64,000 nucleotides of DNA, taken from assembly GCF_015832195.1 (NCBI RefSeq), contig NC_052019.1:44271016-44335015 (forward strand), given 5' to 3'. Origin of the DNA: Motacilla alba alba. Lineage: Eukaryota > Chordata > Aves > Passeriformes > Motacillidae. The number at the start of each line of letters is the position of its first letter. Position 1 is the stretch's first letter. The notes under the pieces are model-generated. The model searched no databases, was not told the origin of the DNA, and saw nothing but the letters and a program-made list of their open reading frames with translations. Both the position numbers and the translations under genes were made by a program. Below, in pieces: positions 25,715 through 36,000 of this stretch.

Positions 25715-25839
25715 AGGTGGCCCCGCGCCGCCGCGGAGACGCCCTCGACGGGGCGGACCCGCCGCCGTCGCCGCCGTGTGCGGGGGACGGCGCCCCCCGC
25801 GCCTCCCGGAGCCCCGCGAACCGCGGGTACCGCGCCGCG

Positions 25840-26081
25840 AGTGTCCGTCCTGAGGGACATCACTGGCAGCCCGCGATGCCCGTGCGAGGGAGCGGGCGGC
25901 AGCGCTGTCCCTGCGAGGCGCCCCTCGAGCCCGCTCAGGGGGGACGGGGAGCGCCAGATCTCCCCGCAGCAGCTGCGGGTTACGGTGCCAAAACCTGCAC
26001 ACGCACACCACAGCCCAGAGCCGGGAAAGCCGCGATCTCACAAGGCTGGCGAGCCTGAGAGGAAGGCTCGCCCCTGGCCAG
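25840..26081 (+). ncRNA. possible first exon of a divergent antisense transcript
   Basis: At the upstream edge of the CpG island the plus strand carries CCAG|GTAAGC with the exon side ending at 26081, a near-perfect donor. The preceding sequence, read from ATG at 25876, hits a stop before the donor, so any exon would be noncoding or leader. Mammalian EPHA5 is known to have a divergent antisense lncRNA (EPHA5-AS1), making a head-to-head transcript plausible. The 5' boundary given is a guess, no downstream exon was identified, and a chance donor cannot be excluded. Confidence 0.3.
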
Positions 26082-26197
26082 GTAAGCAAAAATGCTTACA
26101 AACTCCGTAATGGAGCCGATAGAAAGATGAGTTTCAGGTGTATTTTACCCCAAGCCACCGCCAGAGCACAGCTTTGAATCCAGCAAAGCTAGTTTTA

Positions 26198-26345
26198 GAG
26201 AATCACAGAATGTGCTGAATTGCAAGAGACTCACAAGGATAATCAAATCCAACTCCTAGCCCTGCCCAGGACCATTCCCAAGAATTATACTCCGTGCCCA
26301 AGAGTATTGTTCAAACACTTCTACACTGAGATGTTTAAAACCCTA
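26198..26345 (-). mobile_element. CR1 LINE 3' fragment, minus strand
   Basis: GAGAATCACAGAATGTGCTG, then CCAACTCCTAGCCCTGCCCA and CCGTGCCCAAGAGTATTGTT, matches the CR1-X-like 3' end in reverse complement. It sits immediately upstream of the EPHA5 CpG island and fades into an A/T-rich run (26374-26397). Confidence 0.82.
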
Positions 26346-29300
26346 GTTTCCACCCAGGCCATCTCTCTAAAAAATTTAAAAAAAAATTTAAAAAATCCCC
26401 CAAAGAAATTAATTCTGGGAAGTTTATTCACTCACATTGGTTCCTCGTTTGAGGAAGCTTCTTCCAGATGAGCCAATAAAGAGCAAACCCAGCCTTGCAG
26501 GGGCATAAGCAGCCAGACAAGGTTAACCAGAGCCTGGTCCTCTCGTGCTGCCTCCTCTATTTCACCCCTGTTGATTTATAGTATAAAAAGGTTAATCTGA
26601 AGTTGAGTACCTGCAAAAGGCTCCCTCTCTCTCCAAGGTGCAACATTCAGGACTAGGGTTCCAAGCAAGTTGCAATATTGAAATATACAGTCCCCAAAGC
26701 CAGTTTGACGAGGACAAGCAGTTTTCAGCTGGGGAACTGCAGATAACATAGCTCTCTACACTGACATTACTCGTCTTTTGTTCCTTATTAGCCAGACAGC
26801 ATGTTTCTTTGTGTCTTTACACCATATATGCATCTCTGCTACTTCTATAAACATATGGAATATGTTCATGCATATTATTTTCAAAAGTGTTGCAAGAGGA
26901 TTCTCTACCTCAAGCTATTCAACATTTTTACTGCCACCAGGAGGACAAGGCAAGGACTGTTACTTTACATGAGGTACATCAGAAGAGTTGTCAGCCAGAT
27001 GTAAAGCGTGGCATGCATCTCTTCACAGCACTACCTCAGATCTTCACTATTTGAATACTCTCCTAGTCCAAAGTTTGAAAGGAGGTTTGCTATCACACCA
27101 CCCCTCTAAAAGGCACATGACTGGATCCTCAGCTGGAATAAATCACAGCAGAGGATGTCTGACCCCAGCCCTGCATCAGGTTAAGGAGTGGAGTGGCACC
27201 ATGGGGAATAGTAATTTCTAGGGATTTGCCATCCGTAAAAGCAATGGTTAAGTTTTGCTATCCAGAAACTGGGACAATGCAAAAAAAAAATAAAAAAAAT
27301 AAAAAGACATAATAAAAAACATCTTGCTAGCTCAGTTAAAATGATCAGATGACAAAGAACAAGTAAAATGGCAAGCTGGATGGGCACCTCTGCTGGACGA
27401 GGGGCAAGGCTGCTGTAGCTAGACAAGTCTCTTAACAGAATCTCATGTCAAATTGCTGTGTGCTCCCGATTTTCAATGCTGTTTGACAGTCACTAACTGG
27501 TGTTTAGACTGCCAGACTTATAATTTAGAGGCATTTCAGATGATGTGTTAGTGACATCTTAATTTTCTAGGAAACACTGAGATGAGCTTCGTATGAGTCA
27601 TAAGCTATTTAAGAATAGCCACCATGCTTTAGGTTTCATTCTAGCTGCCTCTTTTTTTCCTACAGGAAACAAACTCCTAGTCCGCGGCATTTGTTTTGAT
27701 CCCCACCCTGCTTGTCACACAGCGAGAGTATCCCACCTCATTTCACTGGACATCATTGAGTACTGATAAAGAAGGAAATGCTGCCTTATAAAGGGGGTAT
27801 TGCCTTGTTGCCAATGCAGGGTATTGCAATTTTATGTACCTTATAATGTATCCTGTCTGCTGGGGGCTGTCTTCTAAAACTCTCCTCCTGGTTTTGCCAC
27901 CAATCTTATTAGTAATCTGCAGCAGGCAACTTCCCCCCCGCTCCCATCCTCCTCAGATTTTGCCTCATCAGTGCACCCAGCAGGCTCTTAAAGAGAGGAA
28001 AGAAATTCTAGCAAAGTGCTGCAGCAACCCAGGTAGCCTTGATGGGTAATCAGAGAGAAGCTGGACAATCACATGGGATCCCTTCCTATTTCCCATCAAA
28101 GAGTGTATCTTCTATTGCTTTGAGCTAATTTACTGTGGAAATCACAAGGGGTTGGTCACCTTGCAAACTATTCAGGAACCTAAACCATGTCAGATTCATG
28201 CCTTTTCTCCCCATATCTAGCCTATATTTTGTCTTCATTTCAAATTTTTCTTTCTGCATCTCATTAACTTTTCCCTGCCCCTTACATTTGTGTCTTTTCA
28301 CCTATGCAAACAGCATTTTCTCTTAATCATCACTCAGTTAAGATCTATATTTGGTCCTTTATATCTTTTTCTCATGAGTCATTCCTGTAGAGTGATAGTA
28401 ATGCTGTTACACTAGAAAGTCCCTCCAGTTTTCCCAACATCTCCATCACAACATTTTGCTCAGAAGTGTAATCATACTAGTGCCATAATAAACAACTGTC
28501 TCTAAAATGCTTTTGAATATAGCATCTGAAACTGAAATGACAGCTTTGCCCTGTGTAACTTGCCACTTCACATGCAATCGGCTGTCAGCTATTACTTGTG
28601 TTTTAAACTATTTATTAAACCAGACATCTTTGGAGTTAGTGCATTTCTGATTATTTCCACTTAGATATGCAAAGGCTCATTTTTTCCAAGTTTATTTTCT
28701 CTCCTGTGTAGGTAGTTCCCTTCATATAATTTCTGTGTTCTGACTTGCTTCTAATTCTGCATTGCCAATTCATTTCATTAGCGTGCTGTTTATCCTATCA
28801 TCAACAGTATACACTTGAAAAATAAATGAGTCTATCCTTCAGATCATTTTAGCAACCAAAAACTGCCAGCCAAATCTATTCCCTATATCATTATCCTTTA
28901 CTGAAGTGTAAGGGCAAAATACTTATTACATCTCCATATTCAACATGGCCTTCATCCGAGAAAAGATTCAATTTCATACTTTAAATTTAAGTGTAAACAG
29001 TCCCACTAAAGCCATGTCTTCATTGCAATAATGGAATAGAAGACCCACTGTAATGTAGCAAACTGTTTAATTAGTTAGGCGTATAAGCATTTCCGTTTTC
29101 CTTTGAAAAGTCCTTTTCTTTCAGGAGTCAGAGAAGATGACACCTTTAAGGAATACCCTAATGAAATTTAGTAATTTGGTTTTTTTTGTTTTTCTCCACA
29201 AGCCCTTTGAAACAGAAGAATTACCTTCTGTTCAAAAACTAGATGCATATTAAAAGAAAAAGCAATCCAGGAGCAGCTAAGCAGCTTTGCATAGTAGATA

Positions 29301-32282
29301 TATTTGGATTAGTACCATGACTGCGACTACAATTTGAACACAAAATGGCTGTTGTTCAACTCACACCACAGCAGCTTTTCAGGCTGCAGAAAGCAATCGC
29401 CAGAGCCCCAGTGGACAACAGACAAATCAGTGCCAGGAGCCAGCAGGGACAGGAATGTTACAGAGCCAGTGCAGGTGGGCCACCGCTTGGCCAGAGGAGG
29501 TATGTCCCTGTCTGTGCCCCTCGGGCTGCTGGAATCTTCACTCTGCAGTGCGGAAAAAGATGTCCAAATAACTCGTAATTTGCATGAAGAAAAATGAGCA
29601 AGTGGTAAATAAAGCACTGCCTGTGCAAGTTCACAACCCAGTCACTTGTATGGTCCCAGCACCAATTTATCTTTTGCCACCCCCACAAGACACAGGAGCT
29701 ATTGGCAACTGTGCACTAAGGAAAATCTGCTCACTTCATTTACAGCCTGAAATTAGATCCAAACCCGTGAAAATACATGGGAAAAACATGTGAATATTTG
29801 TTTCAGTCAGAAAAAGCTTGGAGAAAGCATGACATTTCAGCTTGGCATTTTCTTTTGGAGTGCTTCATCACCAGCCCTCAGTCCTGATAAGAGTCCTTCC
29901 AAAAGCCCATGACCTGGCAGCACACTCTCCCCTTTGCAAATGCTGTGTCACTGCTTCCCTCTCACTGCCTTACAGTGACCCCCGTGGAGCCAGATCCCAG
30001 GTGTTAGCAGACCACTGCAGGCAGAGGAATGTTCCCTGTCCCCTCGGGGACAGTGTATATCACTTCACATGCCAATGTGGATTAGACTGATCAGCAAAAT
30101 AATCCAGGTCAGATATGGAAGTACAGACTTGTGAGCACCAAGAGGAGCAGACACAGCTGGCACCACTTGCAGCCCACTCACTACTTAGCAAGTATTGAGG
30201 TGTTTCTTTGCATCACACCAAAGGAGAGCATTAAAGGGAACAAATGAAATGGCTTTGCAGAGATTTATGGAGATTTTCTAATGCAGAAAGTGGAGCACAG
30301 GAGAAAGTGCAAAGGCTAATTTGATTACACTGTTAGCCCTGTATAAATTTAATAATGGACTTGCTTCCACATTTCTCATCATAACCTATTTACATGCATC
30401 CACTAACTGCAGTAGCTCTGCACTCACACTCCTGAGCCGGTCTTCCCAACCCACCCCTGAGAGGAAGAGGGGCATTACTACTCCTGCACAGATAGACAGA
30501 AACAAAGGAGAGGTTAAAGATTCAGATAAACATTACTGAATTGATTATGGCTTCTCTAGATCTGGGACTGTGTTCTCTAAATACCAATGAAGTTATCTTA
30601 TTCCTCTATCAGAATAAGAATCAGCAGATATTAAAGGGAACAGGGTTGTCTCCTCAGGACACTCAGTCATGAGCTATAGCAGACACTGAGCAAGCTTGTG
30701 CCAGTGACTTGGGTGCATTTACAAGTACCAAAGTGCTCTGTGAAAGTCTAGCCCTTGAATAACTTGCTCAAGGTCACATGGAAGGTGTGTGGCAGACCTG
30801 AATCAAGTTGAAAAGCTATTAGAACATCCATTTGCTTTTCATTCTCACTTTTCCTTTTCCAGCATGTCGTTTTTGATCAGGATCTATGCTATCAAATGTG
30901 GATATTACTGTAGGGTTCACATTCAGCACTTCACTCATTAAATGCACATTCTTTCAAGGTACAAATACAATAATGGATATAATGATGAAATTCGGTATAT
31001 CATTTAATAGTGAACTACATTAATCTCCTGCATACAGTACTGTCCAGAACTCAGTTCCTTTCAGAACTATGTTTCATAAGGTCAATAATGCCTTCCTTAA
31101 TTTCTAAGAGCAGGTTGGATGGCTACCCTGAATTTTTTTATTATAGGCAGACGAGTTTCATTAGCTTGAGCCACTGCCATGCATTCCACATTGAGGCCAA
31201 CTATATCTATTTTCCTCTTGTTTGAGGAAACCAAATCCTTTTCATCTCACCTCACTCTTCCAAGAAGAGCTGTTTGATACTGACTTCTTTATTTCAATCT
31301 AACCCTAATAATTTCCAAAATAAATCACATCATTGTCAATCATATCATATCTCAAATACTTGCAAATGCTTAGCAATTTCAGCTGCCAACACACTAATTT
31401 ATGTTCTTTGGAGATGCCATCTGAATCACAGCTATCGTCTTTGAGTCCTTTCCATCAGTTAATTGTAACTGTTTGTGAAATGCAGGAGCATATTTATTTT
31501 CCTCCTTCCTCTGCAGTGCTCAAGTTGTGCCTTTAGGTAAGTCTTCCATTCCAAACTCAGAAATACTTGCAAAACTCCAGTGTCTACTCAGAGAACTACT
31601 TCAGTAAGTGTAAATAATTTTCTGGCATGTGCTCTGATAAGTAATTTTTAAACAACAGAATGATAAAGTAGGATCAATGCCACCTTTCTGGGACAGACTG
31701 CTTCGTATGACAAATTCTGACACAAATATTGCACAGAGATATACCATGTGTTTCCTACTGTCATTCTTAGCTTTCAATGTTTCTTTCCTTATCTCACCCA
31801 AGAATCACAAATAAAATACTGCTGAAAAGAGCTAGATTTTTAAAAATGGAAAAAAAAAAGAAAAATCCAGCCATCAGCTCCTGACATGAAGTTCCCAAAC
31901 TGAGGGTTTACCTACCATAAGGAACCAAGTCTTCCAGACAGACTTCTGCTCATTACAAGATGTCCATACCAAAGAGCTGGAGTAATTAGGTGGTATTGCA
32001 ATCAAGCTATAAGACTCAGGTGCATTGATGTCTGTGTCTCCAACACAGACACCCTGCATAATCTCAAGGAAGCTATTTCTCAGCTGAGAATAACCCTTTC
32101 CTCAATGCTCAGCAACATGGTGTCAAGATGCAAATAATAAATACCCTGTTAAGAGACATGTGCTTTAAAGGGTCATTAGACCCGAGGTGGAGCTGAAGGG
32201 GATCATCAGCCAGCCTGGCTCTTGGACAATGACTATTCCAGTTGCATTTTTTCATTAATGTTTGTTGTCAATGTGGTTTAAC
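26346..32282. other. intergenic stretch upstream of EPHA5, no gene seen
   Basis: No open frame here resembles a protein. An A/T palindrome-like run at 26374-26397 and the possible SINE relic at 30690-30830 are the only repeats noticed. A GC-richer patch at 29340-29530 has a donor-like GAGGTATGT near 29500 but a poor acceptor. The segment 28550-29150 is unique, AT-rich and enhancer-like in texture. Confidence 0.6.
30690..30830 (-). mobile_element. possible ancient MIR/CORE-like SINE relic
   Basis: AACTTGCTCAAGGTCACATG, then GGCAGACCTGAATC, resembles the reverse complement of the MIR-type core (CTTGCCCAAGGTCACACAG, then GGCAGAGC). The match is short and remembered, not searched. Confidence 0.35.
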
Positions 32283-32503
32283 AAGCCAGGCACTGATCTC
32301 TCCTCTCTGGTGGCCAGTGGCAGGACACAAGGGAATGGCCTGAAGTTGTGTCAGGGGAGATTTAGGTTAGATGTTAAGCAAATGTTATTCACCCAGAGGG
32401 TGGTTGGATACTGGAACATGTCCCCAGAGATGTGGTCACAGCACCAAGCCTTGACAACTCTATCAGGCACATGGTGTGATTCTTGGGATTGTTCTGTGTA
32501 GGG
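32283..32503 (+). mobile_element. CR1 LINE 3' region, first part
   Basis: Matches the remembered CR1 3' region: CACTGATCTCTCCTCTCTGG, AGGGGAGATTTAGGTTAG, CACCCAGAGGGTGGTTGG, then CAGGCACATGGTGTGATTC. Plus orientation, 5'-truncated as usual for CR1. It continues after the insertion at 33045. Confidence 0.9.
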
Positions 32504-33044
32504 TGTTAAGGAAACTTTCCTGCCTGACTATTCATGGGACTCTGGCAGTCACACTCCTACTACCAGACATTTTAAATGCTGGGACTGAAGCCTTTTCATG
32601 GTGTGTAGCTCCAGTGACCCAACAGATGCCCCACCTGACTCCCTGCACACCTCACACACACACAGTCAGACCAGGTTTCCTTACCTTGACCTCAGGTTTC
32701 TCACAGCAGTCTCAGATGTCTCGTTCCATTAAGCCATTTTACTCATGGCACAGTAACACAGAAACTCCAGGAGCTGGTGCCTCTGAGAAAGATCCCAAGC
32801 AATGGAATCCCTGGGCTTTTATAGCCTCAACAGTCTCTGCTCTTCCTCCTCAGACACCAGCTCCTGCTGTGTCTCTGAGTGTCCAGTCACCTGGCTGAGC
32901 CACAGGTCCCTGTGCTTTGTTATGCAAAGGGTTGGCACCAGCTCAGGACCTCTTGCCTGGGGCTCCTGCCCACCCTGAGCTCAATCTGCAGCTGGCACTG
33001 TAGGTTACAAGCCAAGCTTTCTGGACCAAAAGTAGTCTTCAATA
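32504..33044. mobile_element. 541-bp LTR-like insertion splitting a CR1 3' end
   Basis: The CR1 sequence stops at 32503 and resumes at 33045 with AGGG present at both junctions. The inserted block starts TGTTAAGG and contains a TATA-like TTTTATAG near 32817 and a C-rich second half. Size and start fit a solo LTR, but the right end (TTCAATA) is not a clean CA and no clear poly(A) signal is seen, so the family is unknown. It carries no coding potential that I recognise. Confidence 0.55.
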
Positions 33045-33098
33045 AGGGCCAGGAGCTGGACTTCTGGCACTTTCCAACTCAGGGTATTCTGTGATTCT
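33045..33098 (+). mobile_element. CR1 LINE 3' end, second part
   Basis: AGGGCCAGGAGCTGGAC, TTTCCAACTCAGGGTATTC and a terminal TGTGATTCT complete the CR1 interrupted at 32503. This is the true 3' end of the element. Confidence 0.88.
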
Positions 33099-36000
33099 AA
33101 GCAGTATCCTGACAAGTCAAATCCAGTGCTTGCAATCACTGGTGTGCCCTAATTCACCTCCCTATTCTTCTGAGTACGCCATTCCCTTGCCACGCACACT
33201 TTGCCTCCTCTTTCAAGCACAACTGCCCTTCAAGATAACCACTGTCCATCCCTACTTGTCACCCAGGTCCTCAGAGAAGCCAGCCCTTCTCATGACCTCT
33301 GATATCCCTTGCTAGATCCAATTCCAGTAGGACATTGGCTTTTCTCACATCATCTGTGCGTGCTCAGACAATGTTTGTATTCCTCACAGATTTCACTGAG
33401 GTATTACTGGACAGTACTGAGGTGTAAATACACCATGCATCATGACATGCCTATAAATGAGAACTGGCAGCCTATTTGCGGTTATTTCTCTTTTATAGCC
33501 ACTTCTCCTTGCTCTTTAAACATTACTCCCCTTTCTGTCTCTAGTGAGATCTGGGCTGTGGCACCTTTGCTCAGTCTCCACTCAGTTCACCCTGCATGTG
33601 CTGTCCCAGACAATTCTGGCTGCCTCCATTTTCTGCCTCCAATTCTGCCCCCAGCTAAACAGAAGAATAGGTGATTACAATTTCATTCAATCAGGAGGTG
33701 AAGGAGATGGGACACATGCACAGCAAGCCGAGAAAGGAGTGGCAATCAGATTACAGCTGTAGCCTAGAGCACAATTCTTCATAATGTGAATTTATAATGG
33801 GTCTCTGGTCTAGGGTGCATAATAGACATTTTACCCAGAGTGCCATAGTCACCCGAAGACATTTACTTCAGAAAATACTGAGCCTGCTATAAACATTTAA
33901 ACTTTAATAAAACAATTACAGATGCACTGATTGCATAGCTCCCTTAGACAGTGAAGACTTTAGACATAGGAAAGTGAGCAGAAGACATTATCAGGCCACT
34001 TACATAAAGATTTACTGAGAACTCACCCTTGTCGAGGTCAATGCCTTATCCATATCCAAGAACTACTCATTGAGCCAAAGCCATCTCAAAACATATCCCA
34101 TGTCAGACACACATTGTCCTTTGCAGGATCAGTGTATTTAAAGAAGTCAAATCAAGAACCAGTATGTTCGTTTCCATTTTGTATTCACAGTACCCAGACC
34201 CCTTACACATCTCAATATAACATTAAATTAAAAAAATAACATGATGTCTTTGGGGGCTTCTTGCTGTTTCTGCTCAGAAACACTTTGACACTAACAAACA
34301 AGTTGTGTTTAAGTATGACAAGTTAGCTTGTCATATTTCAAGTGACAAACGTTACTCTGTCCACAGAATTGAAAGATAAATAAGCATTTACAGGAAGGAG
34401 AAGAGTCCAGTCAGGAGGAGATAGATTCCTATCTCTCTGTCTTGTTAACCTAACTAGTTGACTGTTTACATTTCATATTTCTAAACCAATTCAAATAGAA
34501 TTATTCTAAACAAACATTTCAATACTAATTAAGCTTTTTCTGTGTTTTGAGGGAAGCATCAAATCCACAGCCCCTCCTTTCTGGTCGAGTCCCCCTAACC
34601 AAATGACAATTATTCAGAAAATAGGAGCATCTCAGAACTACAGGGATTTGCACCAGTCATTATCCCCTGGCCAGCACAAGCATCTGCACAAAGGCTGAGT
34701 GGGTACTAAAATTCCGTGCACAGTGTAGCAGCTAAACCTCTGTTCTCTTCTGCTTTGTTGCTGGTGGGTGTTGCATATTAATTTCCTGCATACCAGGCTC
34801 TCCCCATTTTGTTTACAGCAGACTCCATCCCATTAACTCTTTGCACAAACACCACCCCAGGAACAGGGCGCCTCTGCGTTGGGTACCTACTCTGTGTCTG
34901 AGCTAGCCCCCATTCCTGGATTGGTGGGAGCACATTCACATCATGTCACATACATGGAGAAGAGGCTGCTGCAGGGATGCCCACACCTCCAGGAGAATGG
35001 AACAGGCTTAGTTTATTTTTAGATTAGTAGCTACTTTTTCAGTATTTGGGTTTTACCATTCCACAAACCCTGGAGACAGAAAAACAACTGAGTGGAACAG
35101 GAGAGCTATACCAGCCATAAGATCTTACTTGGGCTCTGTTGAACACAGGAGAAAAGACTCCTACTTCCTAGGCCTCATTTATACATCAATACAGCTCTCT
35201 CCATTCTGCAACTGACCTTTTCCTAGGACTGATTCGAGACCTTACATGAACTTCTAAACCCAAAAGCCCTCAATGCCTCCAAAAAAAAATTCAACACCGA
35301 TTTCTTAATTTTTCTCTAGCGCCTATCTGAATCATCCCTTAGTACTCTGCTGGAAAAAAAGCTAAAAAAAAATAAAATCCAAGACACTCAAAGGAACTGT
35401 GTTTACACTAGAAAAACAGTAAAAGATGCCAAGGTCACTTAACATGGTACTACGTCATAACTAGCTGTATTGCATACAACTATTCAGCTTTTACCTAGGT
35501 CTCTTCTTTGTCCTGAGACCAAAGCGAGCTGGACTACCTGTGGCATTGCTACTGATTTGTCTTGGTCTTAGAAGATACATTGTTATAACTAGATAGCTTG
35601 AGAATCTATCAGCAAACTGCAGGTCATAGTTATCTTTTATGGTCTCCATTGAGAACAAAGGTTTGTCTTTACGTATATATCCAGCTCCTTGCACGAGAGT
35701 CCCTGCTTTCACTGTGATCTGTTCTCTCCTGATACTCATACACCAATTAGGTTATAGCTGGGTCCCACAATATCAATCTTAGTTCAATTGCATTCAGCTA
35801 GCAATTCAGTCATGTCATCTCAGTCAAGTTTTATTCACAAAAAACTTCATCTTTCATTCAGAACAGAAATCCACTGTTCTGATAGCTATCATATTTCCTG
35901 GCCTTATATTAGGAAAGTGTGTGCTTGCTCACATGCTGAGCAGGCTTGGACTGTAAGCGAAGGTTTCAAAGCCATTTAGAAAACAGTGTCCTTGAATTGA

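Larger units (their letters stand above)
24590..26060. promoter_or_regulatory. EPHA5: CpG island promoter of EPHA5
   Basis: A sharply bounded, CpG-dense, GC-rich block (densest from about 24830 to 26050) in an AT-rich neighbourhood where CpG is rare. It contains a NotI-type site (GCGGCCGC near 24832) and the EPHA5 signal-peptide exon. No TATA box is seen at a useful distance upstream of the start codon, consistent with a dispersed CpG-island promoter. The transcription start is not defined by sequence alone, but should lie between 25553 and about 26050 on the minus strand. Long open frames on both strands here result from the scarcity of AT-rich stop codons and are not taken as genes. The island extends roughly 800 bp into intron 1 and 500 bp upstream of the start codon. 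Confidence 0.9.

Noticed and set aside
24899..26089. Long minus-strand open frame (396 codons) and several 200-300-codon plus-strand frames in the CpG island
   Set aside because: GC-rich sequence has few stop codons, and the frames overlap in many phases on both strands. Only the 42-codon segment from 25552 to the donor at 25426 matches a protein.
29334..29597. Possible plus-strand exon with donor-like GAGGTATGT near 29500
   Set aside because: The acceptor side is weak (no pyrimidine tract before the AG) and there is no linked exon, so not enough for a feature.
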